This document shows positions 22,244 to 32,350 of a stretch of DNA of 64,000 nucleotides, piece by piece. Positions within the stretch are counted from its first letter, which is position 1. Each line of letters opens with the position of its first letter. The stretch is from Siphonodentalium dalli (Eukaryota > Mollusca > Scaphopoda > Gadilida > Siphonodentaliidae). A program made the translations under genes and the position numbers. The stretch spans positions 250,801,582 to 250,865,581 of the forward strand of contig CP136061.1 of assembly GCA_032622095.1 (NCBI GenBank). The letters are read 5' to 3'. The notes below the pieces were generated by a model. It did not search any database, was not told the DNA's origin, and was given only the letters and a program-made list of their open reading frames with translations.

Positions 22244-23570
22244 ATAGACACAAGGCCTTTGAAGTGGGTTCATGCAATGAATTTTATAAAAGTCTGTAAA
22301 ACAGCTATCATCAACAAGTATATTTAAATTAGATCGACTTTGTTCTTATTTTCATTATTACACGATTGATTTAGCGATGTTTGTTGACAGTTTTGTTTCA
22401 ATAACATGATATTTTGTTATTGGAGAACTATCAATAATGAATATAAAACATCAAAGTTGATATATTTCTCCATGTTCTTTTTAGTCGTGATATTTTTACA
22501 CTTTTATATTTTTTGCACTTTTATGCACTGCGCGTGCCTTGGGTCCCTTTAATAAATGGTGAAGAAGCAAACATGTTAATCAACAGGGTCAAGGACATGG
22601 ACAAGTATAGACTTGATGACATTTAATGGAAATGATATTCATGTACATTCACTAATATTAGGAAGCTTTAGATTGAAACCATACACCTTCACAAGCAAAA
22701 TCAGACTATAACAGACTAGCTCTCTGATTAATGGTTTATATTTTCCCGCCTCAGGCAGAGATAATTATAGTCTGCTATCCCTTTCAATCTAAGACTCCTT
22801 ATTGCCTCATGGTAAAATTCAACAATCAGATACTTATAGCTAATATATGGAGAGTAATCAATCGGTTTCGATGATAACATGAAATAATTCATGAGGTGAG
22901 TTGGGCCTTGTATTACCCATGAGGTGAGTTGGGCCTTGTATTACCCAAGAGAATTATGTCTTGTAATCATCAAAACCAATTGATTATTCTGTTTGTTACA
23001 CATTTTCCACCACTAAAATGCACAAAATCTAAAGATATTATGTGACAAAATAGTCCCCAGTCATCTAATCGCATGCGCTCACCGAGAACGTAATTCACAG
23101 GTGTGACATTATCACTTTTAATTCACAGAGATCATGGCTAAATGTGTAATAAATAACTTTAATTTGGAAGATGGGGGCAGATAAGATTTTTCTTTCAATT
23201 TGTTCTACACTTAACCAAAAATGTGGGACAACAAATGTGAAATGTTACTGTTTTTAGAACAAAATTATGTTTGGCAGTTATCATTGTGTGTGTATTCAAT
23301 GGAAAATGTCTATTTTTAATTACTTGTAATTTAAAATATGTGTGATAAGATGGTTCTCAGATGGTTTTAATACAAGTATGTTATCAAGACAAGTTTCAAC
23401 CATCTTGGAATTTAAGAAGCAAAAGGCATAAAGTTTGATTACAAAATTAATGATATATGTATAAAGACATTTATAGTAAATTTCCCTTCCAGTCCAGCTC
23501 TATGGTTAAAACTCCCACATATTCAATATAAACTTCACATGTTTACACATGGTTTACAACGGGTCTTTAA
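22244..23570. other. Intergenic; two inverted repeats, no gene
   Basis: No coding segment. About 22672-22795 has termini AGGAAGCTTTAGATTGAAA and TTTCAATCTAAGACTCCTT, an imperfect inverted pair. 22857-22987 has arms AATCAATCGGTTTCGATGAT and ATCATCAAAACCAATTGATT enclosing two copies of CATGAGGTGAGTTGGGCC-type repeat. The remainder is AT-rich. Confidence 0.55.
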
Positions 23571-24036
23571 CCCTTTCAGTGCCAGGTCCGATTTTTGTAT
23601 CAACCCATATACCCTGTGCCAATGCATTCTCTTATATATGCGAGTCGACCATAGGTCGCCTTGCATATATAAGAGAATGCATTGGCCTAACAATTTTTCA
23701 TCATTTGTTATTATTTTTTACAATTTTTTACAATTTTAATAATTTTTTTCTTATATTCTTTAACAGCCTTATTTTGTAGGTTTAGTGCCAGGGAATCTTA
23801 CGTTTTTCATGGGCATCAAAATTACTACTATGAATACTTGGTGATAGTTTTGAGTTATAACATGCCCGTAAGGTTTTATCCAGTTTGTTTTTAAATTCGA
23901 TATAGCATGCTTAAGCATACCCAAAAAAAATTCAACAAAAACAAAAACAAATCTAGAAAAAACAACAATTTTTTTAGGGCCGATTTTACAGACCGTAAAT
24001 TAGGGCAGATGAGATCGGCCCCTGGCACTGAAAGGG
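23571..24036. mobile_element. Family C element (CCCTTTCAGTGCCAGG ends)
   Basis: Starts CCCTTTCAGTGCCAGGTCCG after TTAA (23567-23570) and ends CCCCTGGCACTGAAAGGG before TTTA. Target preference and CCC ends suggest piggyBac-like mobilisation. It carries a single 69-nt hairpin at about 23617-23685, of the same type as in families A and B. Confidence 0.75.
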
Positions 24037-24041
24037 TTTAT

Positions 24042-24228
24042 GGCCCACTTAATGTTTGAGTCACTGATTATTTTATTTATATGCCTTGATATACGGTTCT
24101 TTAATGGCCCACTTAATGTTTGAGTCACTGATTATTTTATTTATATGCCTTGATATACCGTTCTTTAATGGCCCACTTAATGTTTGAGTCACTGATTATT
24201 TTATTTATATGCCTTGATATACGGTTCT
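24042..24228 (+). repeat. 64-bp tandem repeat, three copies
   Basis: GGCCCACTTAATGTTTGAGT...TTGATATACGGTTCT occurs at 24042, 24106 and 24170 with nearly no changes. It is immediately next to the family C right end and downstream of PCNP. Confidence 0.9.
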
Positions 24229-24536
24229 AATTACAATCCATACCATAAAATACGATTAAAAAAAATAATTCATCACCATTAGAAACGTCTGTCTCAGATG
24301 CCCATAGAGAAATAGAAAAAAGATGAAATCATAGAAAGATTCCCCCCCCCATTACGAGTACCAGAATGAAACAGAATTTAAACTAAAAGTATTTACAATG
24401 GATGGGGAATAATTCTATCTTTAAGATATAGAGTTATTCCGCCCTCCATTGAAAATAATACACTTTGCACAACAAAATCGATGAAACTTAAAAGCTTTTA
24501 AGCACAAAAACATGTCAGTAAAAACAACATGTTCAG

Positions 24537-24542
24537 TTTATT
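24537..24542 (-). promoter_or_regulatory. Probable PCNP poly(A) signal
   Basis: TTTATT on the plus strand is AATAAA on the minus strand, 220 bases past the PCNP stop codon at 24762. That gives a plausible 3' UTR of about 240 nt. Confidence 0.45.
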
Positions 24543-24761
24543 ACACCGGATAAGTTGATCATACAAAGTTTTGAAGCTTCCTCTTTCAAATGGTATATAA
24601 TATGGCATATATTTGATATATGTGATCTGGGGGTTAGAAAATTACGTGGTTCTTTAACAGACATGAATGAGACAGAAACATTTCAACTATTAAAACTACC
24701 AATTTGTAAAATATGGTATTTATAATGAGAACGATAGAATTCCTAAACAGATCACTTCTTC

Positions 24762-24867
24762 TCAGTCTCCTTCACCCAGGAATTTTTTTTCGATAATTTT
24801 TTGTCGATCACAGAATCCTAATTTCCCTTTGCCAAATGAGTTTGGACCGGCAGCTGTTGGAGTATCT
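24762..24867 (-). CDS. PCNP: PCNP exon 5, conserved C-terminus and stop
   Basis: On the minus strand the acceptor CTCTATTTCAG is followed by one base that completes the Arg codon from exon 4, then 34 codons and TGA. It encodes [15 protein letters not shown], which with the preceding NIGR matches the most conserved PCNP block (NIGRDTPTSAGPNSFNKGK in the human protein). LGF then aligns with the HGF-type continuation. After it the tail ([16 protein letters not shown]) departs from the vertebrate sequence and ends about ten residues earlier. The frame is too short to stand out alone; exon order, phase and strand agree with four other exons, which makes the call firm. Confidence 0.92.
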
Positions 24868-24904
24868 CTGAAATAGAGAAGATATAACATACAGGCCTCC
24901 ATAT

Positions 24905-25952
24905 ATAGTGCAGGTTATTTTAGGGCCCTGCGAATCGATTCGATTTGATGCGATTCGGAATCTTTCGACTGATTCGATTCAAAATTGGCTGTCCTGATTC
25001 GAATTGTATCGAATCATTGGTACCAGCTGCATTCTCAATGGACACCTTTGCTTTTTCGCGAAGATAGATTATGATACCAACAAAAGACCACACACACACA
25101 CACACACACACAAAGACTCTTGTAGACTGAGCTATACTATATAGACCATCGAAGCATTGCACGACTGGTGTAACTGATCTAGCAAAATTTCATAAATGTC
25201 TAACTTCAGCTGCGTGAATATGATTGCTTACTGACTTCATTATTGCTTAAGATACTGTTTCATTATTCTATAGCAGAGACGGACACAACAAATGCACAAA
25301 TAATTGGTTAAATATAATTTGATCCATTTATGGATAATAATATTTACATTATAAACCGATGATCACTTATCGTCATTAGAAAGTGAGCAAATTGATACCG
25401 GTACGGCCACTCAGTCCTGTGATATCTATATATTCACTCTTGATACCACTCATGCAATAACTCGATTCGAGATTCGATTCGGAATCACTTGGCTGATTCG
25501 ATTCGAGATTCGATATGAAAAGGCCCTAGGTTATTTGCGGAATGAGGTCCCCAGAGGGTGAATTTAGTGATGCTACCCCGCATATTGGGCAAGCATCACT
25601 AAATTCACCCTCTGGGGGACCTAATTCTGCTTAGGCCCCCCACTGCTATGGGAGACCTAGACAAAGGTTTAAGTTCTCAGATGGTGAAGATTGTGATGTG
25701 CACCCATTGGGTACCGATTATGCAATGTGTTGTCTGCCAATTAGAAGATAAAGAGAAACTAAACTAAAAAAGAAATTTTCAAAAGCAGTTTCTAAAGAAT
25801 CTTAAAAAAAAAGAGGAGAGGAGATGAGGCCTCAGCAGAATGAGGTCCCTAGAGGGTGAATTTAGTGATGCTAGCCTGCTGTATAGGTGTCACTAAATTA
25901 ACCCTCTGGGGACCTCATTCTGCAAATGACCAGCACCATATTTTGAGGCCTG
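24905..25952. mobile_element. FB1 MITE split by a hAT-like element
   Basis: The left end, TGCAGGTTATTT, resumes after the insertion as GGTTATTTGCGGAATGAGGT at 25529. Left hairpin about 25538-25630, right hairpin about 25834-25924, right end ACCATATTTTGAGGCCTG. Located in PCNP intron 4. Confidence 0.75.
24921..25528. mobile_element. hAT-like element with 8-bp target duplication
   Basis: Termini TAGGGCC(CTGCG)AATCGATTCGA and its inverted partner ending GGCCCTA. Exact 8-bp duplication GGTTATTT at 24913-24920 and 25529-25536. Sub-terminal GATTCGATTCG repeats are typical of small hAT relatives. A CA microsatellite is at about 25089-25112. No transposase. Confidence 0.8.
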
Positions 25953-25954
25953 AA

Positions 25955-26060
25955 AACAATTCAACATATAATATATTCAGTAAGTTGTGAGTTTCTGAGA
26001 AGCATTTCAACATCTAATATATTCAGTAAGTTGTGAGTTTCTGATGATATTTGGAATGCT
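25955..26060 (+). repeat. Two-copy direct repeat
   Basis: 'ATATATTCAGTAAGTTGTGAGTTTCTGA' occurs twice, about 54 bp apart. Confidence 0.6.
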
Positions 26061-26284
26061 TTCATATAATCTGTCACAATGTTTATAGTTACACATATAA
26101 ACAGGACACGCACATCGAGAATTCATCTATTATAATTATATTCAACAAAAATAGGTAAATATGGATACCATCGTTTTGTGAATTCGATACAAGAGGCATA
26201 ACCCAACATCATATTCACAAAACATTATTAAAAAATAGTTTTTGTGATGAAATAAGTTAATAACAAGTCTCGATCCATGCAATA

Positions 26285-26715
26285 GATTAATCATGATGTC
26301 ACATGATACGGAAGTCACAATGTCACATGATACGGAAGTCACATGATACGATACGGAAGTCAGATGATACGGAAGTCAGATGATATGGAAGTCACATGAT
26401 ATGGAAGTCACATGATATGGAAGTCACATGATATGGAAGTCACATGATACGGAAGTAACATGATACGGAAGTCACATGATACGGAAGTCACATGATACGG
26501 AAGTCACACGATACGGAAGTCACACGATACGGAAGTCACATGATACGGAAGTCACATGATAAGGAAGTCACATGATACGGAAGTCACATGATACGGAAAT
26601 CACATGATACGGAAGTCAGATGACATGGAAGTCAGATAATACGGAAGTCACATGATACGGAAGTCACATGATACGGAAGTCACATTTTACGGAAGTCACA
26701 TGATACGGAAGTCAA
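26285..26715 (+). repeat. 16-bp minisatellite ACATGATACGGAAGTC
   Basis: About 26 tandem copies with point variants (GATATGG, ACACGATACGG, CAGATGAT). Lies in PCNP intron 4. Confidence 0.95.
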
Positions 26716-27078
26716 CAACTGTTCTAAATATTCGTGGTGGGGAATCACGTGGTATCGAGGTTGGTGAGTACAATGCATTCAAAATGTGCAATCGCACAAA
26801 AACATAATATATGATGAACTGACACCAGACATATCAATTTGACTGTTACGAGCATATGATTGTTTATTTTTTAAACAAGTTGATACCTTATTTGTTCGGA
26901 AATAATCAGTAGTTTTCTATAACATTCTGACCAAAGTTGCCAGTTGGAGGTTCTTGGAATAAACAATTCCATACATTTAGGAGAATCTTTTGACTGACAA
27001 CTTTGGTCAGAATGTTAGGGCAAACAACTGTGAGTTGGGACATTAATGAGGTATCAGCTAGTTTGAAAAATAGTATAG
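26716..27078. other. Intronic; one inverted repeat
   Basis: AT-rich intron. ACATTCTGACCAAAGTTG near 26921 is mirrored by CAACTTTGGTCAGAATGT near 26998. No gene. Confidence 0.5.
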
Positions 27079-27079
27079 C

Positions 27080-27457
27080 ATATGTGACCCGCCATATCAA
27101 ATCCAGTCGTAAGTCGGGATTTTTTTTACCCTGTGCCAATGCATTCTCTTATATATGCGAGTCGACCATAGGTCGCCTCGCATATATAAGAGAATGCATT
27201 GGCCTAACAATTTTTTACAATTTTAATAATTTGTTCTTGTATTCTTTAACAATTTTATAATTTCACCCATACAGAGCCCCAGACAAACATGAGCAGACGA
27301 CACTCTTCTATATGCTTCTATATATGTATGGGGCTCCCTGCAGGGTAATGGATGTTTTTATTTTATATCCTAAAAATTGTAAGAAACATTTATTTAAAAC
27401 AAATGATAAAAAATTGTTAGGCCAATGCCTTCTCTTATATATGCGACGCGACCTATG
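27080..27457. mobile_element. Family B element flanked by 19-bp direct repeats
   Basis: Left end GTGACCCGCCATATC through a hairpin (about 27137-27203), the TTTGTCTGGGGCTCTG / GGGGCTCCCTGCAGGG spacer in inverse orientation, and a second hairpin cut at CGACCTATGGT. The right terminus is lost. AAAAATAGTATAGCATATG stands immediately on both sides (27066-27084 and about 27462-27480). Confidence 0.75.
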
Positions 27458-27481
27458 GTATAAAAATAGTATAGCATATGC

Positions 27482-27850
27482 TCGTAGCTGCCAAAATACT
27501 ATGTAATATATCATTATCCTAATGTATTACCGTTTTCCTTGTTTCTGGTCGCGTTTTCACTAGCCTCGGCCATTTTGAATGCGTGATACTCATCAACCCG
27601 AAACCACGTGATTCCCCACAATGGTATTGTTATGAAAGAGTGATTGAGTCGTCATGTTAAGGTCATTCAGAAATGCATCCTTTTGTCATTATTAACTAAA
27701 CTAAGGCGGCGCAAAAGGTTACAAAACAAATTTTATCAGCAGACTGAAAGTTTGCTGTCATGTTGCTACGAGTGCAATTTGTCTGTGCACTGGGATGCGT
27801 GAACCCAGTTTGTCCAAAAACAAGGAAATGGTGGATTTAGCACTGTCAAA
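27482..27850. other. Intronic, nothing recognised
   Basis: No coding or repeat signal identified. Confidence 0.5.
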
Positions 27851-27854
27851 TTTT

Positions 27855-27985
27855 TAAATTAGGGGATATAGAATCTGAACAGAAGGGAAAAAGTAACTAA
27901 AACAATGTTAATTTGAGACTAGATATATGATGCCTAAGCAGAAATAGATACCCAGAGGGTGAATTTGATGATGCTAGCCCACTTG
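27855..27985. mobile_element. FB1 internal/right fragment
   Basis: AATTAGGGGATATAGAATCT, AACAATGTTAATTTGAGACT and AAGCAGAAATAGATACCCAG, then GGTGAATTTGATGATGCTAGCCC are the family's middle and the start of one hairpin. Both ends missing. Confidence 0.6.
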
Positions 27986-28432
27986 AATGGGTTTCAACTA
28001 CTGAATGAATGGCTCTTCTTCTGTCACATTAATTAGTTGTAGCTCCTTTAGCGATACAATGGACTTTTTGTCTCACCTTCAATGCATGCAGTCGGTCAGA
28101 ATACTCCTGCACATGATGTTAGCGAAGTGACCTGTTAAATTGTTTCGAAGTTTACGGTAAATATATTGTCGACCTCGATATTTCTATTTTAGCTCTACGA
28201 TATGAAAGATAAAAAATATATTGATATGCCCATATGTCGATAAACGCAGCATGTTTTAAATGGATTCCAGGGTACAAAATAGTAGAGATGAATCAAGGAC
28301 ACCTGTCCGGAAAAGGTTCTATCAATTAATATGCATTTTGTTTAGAATTTCTTATGACATTCGTGGGACAGTTTTAGGGGTCATTTTTAGAACAAACAGC
28401 CACACGAGAATGTTCAGAGCATACCTAGAGAG
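27986..28432. other. Intronic; weak family G similarity
   Basis: About 28260-28400 contains ATGAATCAAGGACACCTGTC, GGTTCTATCAATTAATATG and TTTTTAGAACAAACAGCCAC, resembling the interior of family G (16210-16751). The overlapping 62-codon frame is not credible. Confidence 0.4.
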
Positions 28433-28812
28433 AGCAAGCCCGCAATGAGGTCCCCAGAGGGTGAATTTAGTGCTGCTATCCCGCACAGTGGGCTAGCATC
28501 ACCAAATTCACTCTCTGGAGACCTCATTCTGCTTAGGCCTCATCTTCTGGGAAGTATCTATAGTATCAAATTTTAGTTACATTTTCCCCTCTGGGAAGTT
28601 TTTATATCCCCCTAATTTGCAGAAGATAATATTCATAATCGAGGTGCCCCATGGGTGAACATCACCAACTTCAAATGGGGAACTTCAATCTGATCCTAGG
28701 TCTGCCATATCAGTTGAGGGCCTAAGCAGAATGAGGTCCCCAGAGGGTGAATTTAGTGATGCTAGCTATGGGGAACTCATTCTGCAAATGACAGACACGC
28801 TATATGCAGGCT
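28433..28812. mobile_element. FB1 MITE, near-complete copy
   Basis: CAAGCCCGCAATGAGGTCCC to CGCTATATGCAGGCTTG. Left hairpin complete; the right hairpin is shortened (about 28728-28787). Confidence 0.8.
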
Positions 28813-29035
28813 TGAGAGAGTGATAGAGAGAGTGAGAGCACTATATCTTGGTAGCACCCTCGATCAAGGAATATTGCAGATCAGCTGAGAGACTAACCAT
28901 GAATTACAATTGAAATAAACATTTTATTATGCCTTTTATCTGTACTTTATTTGCGAAATAGCTATTTGTAGTCTTGAAATCGGATTATTATGTTGTTGTT
29001 GTAATCATGGTCCGGAAGAGATAGACCATATTTAA

Positions 29036-29482
29036 CCCTTCCATGACGGGAGCTTCCTGAAATTTACGAAAACCAGGAGTCAATGCATTCTCTTATATAT
29101 GCGAGTCGGGGCTTCCTGAAATTTTATGAAAACCCTGTGCCAATGCATTCTCTTATATATGCGAGTCTCCCATAGGGAGCCTCATATATATAAGAGAATA
29201 CATTGGCCTAAAAATATTTACTGTGACCTTGTAAGCCAGTGTATTCTCTTATATATGCGAGGCTCCCTATGGGAGACTCGCAATTAAAAGATAATGCATA
29301 GGCCTAATAATATTTAGTTTGACCTTGTAAGCCAGTGCATTCTCTTATATATACGAGGCTCTCCTGTGTATTAAATCATAGCTTCATTATAACCGGTTAC
29401 ATATAATTGTTTATTACATACAATAAATCAATCAAAATACACTGGCACAGGATCTTTAATGCTGCACTAATGCAGCTCTCAT
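29036..29482. mobile_element. Family D element with several hairpins
   Basis: Starts CCCTTCCATGACGGGAGC after TTAA (29032-29035). It includes a broken half hairpin (about 29083-29110), a full hairpin (29139-29207) with tip CTCCC-ATA-GGGAG, an inverted one (29234-29293) and a half (about 29332-29363). The right side has GGCACAGGATCTTTAATGCT but no clean terminus. Confidence 0.65.
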
Positions 29483-29512
29483 CAATGTTGTTCGAGTGAT
29501 GCACAGAAGTTA

Positions 29513-29548
29513 GGTAACCAACCTTCCAATGTTCTTCATCCTCATCTT
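29513..29548 (-). pseudogene. Partial copy of PCNP exon 4 with its donor
   Basis: 36 bases are identical to 30118-30153: the last 21 coding bases of PCNP exon 4 plus the adjoining donor region (minus-strand AACATTGGAAG then GTTGGTTACC). The 5' half of the exon and its acceptor are absent, so it is a decoy fragment, about 605 bp downstream of the real exon in the same orientation. Confidence 0.8.
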
Positions 29549-29828
29549 CGGCTCTCCACCCTAAATTTATGACAAGTGAACGAGGAATCAGGTATCTGCA
29601 CAAAATTGGGCCACTGTCCCACTATTCCCCCCTCTTTTTTCATATGCTTTGCAGATTCCATCTTCTTTCTCTTGTCATCCTAACTAAACATACATTTGGT
29701 ACCAACTTCACTGAGTGATAAAATATATATGACTAATTGGTTTCAGGCCATTTTTCTTTCAGCTTATCGTCATTTGACATATAAAAAGCTTTCGGGCCGT
29801 CAGCCAGCCTTTCATTATGACTTTTGAC

Positions 29829-30045
29829 TGACATCCCGGGATGCTAGTTGTGATTTTACTGTCATCCCGGGATGTTAAGTGTGATTTTACTGTCATCCCG
29901 GGATGCTAGGTGTGATTTTACTGTCATCCCGGGATGCTAGGTGTGATTTTACTGTCATCCCGGGATGTTAGGTGTGATTTTACTGCATCCCGGGATGTTA
30001 GGTGTGATTTTACTGTCATCCCCGGGATGTTAGGTGTGATTTTCG
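29829..30045 (+). repeat. 31-bp minisatellite with CATCCCGGGATG
   Basis: Seven copies of ACTG(T)CATCCCGGGATG followed by (C/T)TAGGTGTGATTTT. The 12-base palindrome CATCCCGGGATG is in each unit. Confidence 0.95.
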
Positions 30046-30127
30046 CTAACCCTACATGATGTGTTACCTGGTCAGACACCCACTTACCACTAATTGGTTA
30101 CCTATAAAAAAAAGCTTGGTAACCAAC

Positions 30128-30183
30128 CTTCCAATGTTCTTCATCCTCATCTTGGCTTCTGGTGGCATTTCTTCCTCCTCATC
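30128..30183 (-). CDS. PCNP: PCNP exon 4, acidic PEST/MPPEAKMRMKNIG block
   Basis: On the minus strand ATTATTTTGACAG precedes GATGAGGAGG and the exon ends GGAAG before the donor GTTGGT. It encodes DEEEEMPPEAKMRMKNIG and two bases of Arg, completed by exon 5. The motif (E)EMPPEAKMRMKNIGR is a diagnostic PCNP block, invariant in the human protein. The run of acidic residues followed by proline fits the PEST character. It is only 56 bp. A 36-bp copy of its 3' end lies at 29513-29548. Confidence 0.93.
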
Positions 30184-30189
30184 CTGTCA

Positions 30190-30625
30190 AAATAATGAAG
30201 TGTCAATGACAATGTAGCTCAACTTGGATGGGGATAGTGTCATACATTACAGTCAATGGAGAAATAAGGAATTTGGCAGCCATAATTTTCATCGGAAATC
30301 GTTCAAATCCTAAACATCTCTATACATTTTCAAAACATTTCTCCAATAAATGTTGCCTGCAGGGTTTGCCGATGATTCAAATTTGAAATCCAACATAGTA
30401 GCTGGCGGCCATGTTTTTCAACAAAATTCGGAAAAAATCAATGGCTCCCATCTTGAGGCCACCTCAAAAATCCATATGAAGTTTGTTGATGATCAGATGA
30501 GTTATGTAGCCTCCAGAGTGTGCTAAAGGAAACTATTGATGTTCGCATGCGAAGCTTGTACGATAGATGCCAACCCATGGCAATACTTGTAAAATGTAGC
30601 TCAACTTGACTTTGTCAAGTTGAGT
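30190..30625. repeat. Family H repeat, diverged copy
   Basis: GAAGTGTCAATGACAATGTAGCTCAACTTGG at the left and AGCTCAACTTGACTTTGTCAAGTTGAGTT at the right frame a diverged block with GGCGGCCATGTTTTTC. It starts within ten bases of the PCNP exon 4 acceptor. Confidence 0.65.
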
Positions 30626-30698
30626 TAAAAATGACCACATAATATAATGCTGGCATTTTTTTAAACTTTGAACAAACACCAAATGACTAGAAAAAGTA

Positions 30699-30792
30699 TT
30701 AACCCTTTCTTTACTAAATACTCATTGACAAGTAGTTCCCTTAGAAAATGTTCACATAATAAGTTCAACAAATCGCCATATACTTTTTATTA
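30699..30792. repeat. Family F half copy
   Basis: TTAACCCTTTCTTTACTAAATACTCATTGAC through GTTCACATAATAAGTTCAAC matches one arm of 5502-5616. Confidence 0.6.
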
Positions 30793-30891
30793 TCTGAATA
30801 TTTCCCTCCAATGAATGGGAATACTTTTGTTATCGGTTTGTCAGTCTGACATCTGCTAATATTTCCATCGAGATATTTATCTTTAAAGATG

Positions 30892-32350
30892 GATTATCTC
30901 TTTAAATAACAAATTGGAAATAGTTGTGTGGGTATAAAATAATAAATATGAACTGAAGACCCCTGTCCAGAAAGGCTTCTATCATTTAATATTGATTTTA
31001 TTTCGAATATTTTATTGGGACCGTTTATTTGTCTTGAACAGACCATTCGGGTGATATCATATAGCGATAGAGAGCATTAGGCTGTTCCTATGGCTACGTA
31101 CCGAATGTCAAATGTCCCAGACTGATTGGTTGTATTGTTTTATTTCATAATTATAAGCGATAACGAGTATAATTAATGTTTATTTGTGACAAAATTACAC
31201 CATAAAATTTCTGGTCTCTGTTAACAGTAACCACTATTGTTCGTTAGCTAAACAACCACACCTTTTTAGACCAGAAAATATTCAAAATAAAATCAATATT
31301 AATCGTTAGAAGCATTTGCGGACAGGAGTGTTCGATTCAGATCTAAAATGTTATACCCTGGTAACTATATAACCAGGGTTTCCGCCAGCAGAAAATAAAT
31401 GAGTCCGTATTCAGCCATATTTGGGAAACAAATAACGTGATGGGGTGACCATGGTTCGTCCCGTCGGCAGAAAATTTTGGTATATGTCACCTGAGATACT
31501 CACAAAGCAACCCAAAGCTACATATAATATGTAAGTTGATCATTTACATGGGTGCATTAATTCTGTTGATGGTACCCAGAGCATTAATCATGTAATTACA
31601 CCCATGATACCGCCCTCTGCATGACTGAAGACTAAATAATTGAATAAGCTACGAGTTACAGTGTTTAAAATTTATTCGCTTCCGACAGGTATAATTAAAC
31701 ACTAAAAAGCATCTATGCATTGACAAACAAGGAGAATTTAATTAAATATTTCTAAGAATTTCAAAAGGTAGCTTCCGTGAAAATGAAACCGAAAGGATAT
31801 ATTCTGTCAATCGTAAAACTATTTGTGCACTGTGACGTCATACTGCAAAAGATATTTATAGCGGCGTATTATGAAAGGTAGCAAAATCGTTCAAACTCAA
31901 ACAGTAGCTTGTTCAATAGTCTACATTAGTCCAACAACTATAGTTTGATCTCCGGGCGTGAGTAGTTTCATCAACGGAAATCCCATGCACAAAATATTCG
32001 CATACTCTGCAGTTCGGCATTCTTTGAGGCTACTGCGACATTTTCATATGTGTATTACGCTCACTATTTGACTGCACCTCAAACATTGTGTTGTAGTTTT
32101 TTGGCGCTTTTATTTCAAAGGGTTACACAGTACTGGTAACATACTGTGCTCAATTGACCCGCTTTTTCACCAGTCTTCTGTTTAACCCTCGAACTCCCGT
32201 TGCAGTCATATTTTTTACGATAGACTGCTATTAACTTTAGGCACATGTATGTCTCAAACAGATCATCAGCGAGGGGAATGAGGCCGTAGTAACGGAAACC
32301 CTGATATAACACATGTTTACAAAGAGATAATCCACCTTTATACCCGGTAA
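30892..32350. mobile_element. Family G MITE split by a hAT-like element
   Basis: Starts TTAAAGATGGATTATCTC and follows the complete copy (16210-16751) to CCTGGTAACTATATAAC at 31373. It resumes after the insertion at ATATAACACATGTTTACAAAGAG and then passes without a break into the 50-bp tandem array derived from its own tail. Confidence 0.75.
31374..32303. mobile_element. hAT-like element in family G tail
   Basis: Termini CAGGGTTTCCG and CGGAAACCCTG. ATATAAC is duplicated on both sides (31367-31373 and 32304-32310), one base short of the usual 8 bp. 930 bp, no transposase frame. Confidence 0.7.
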
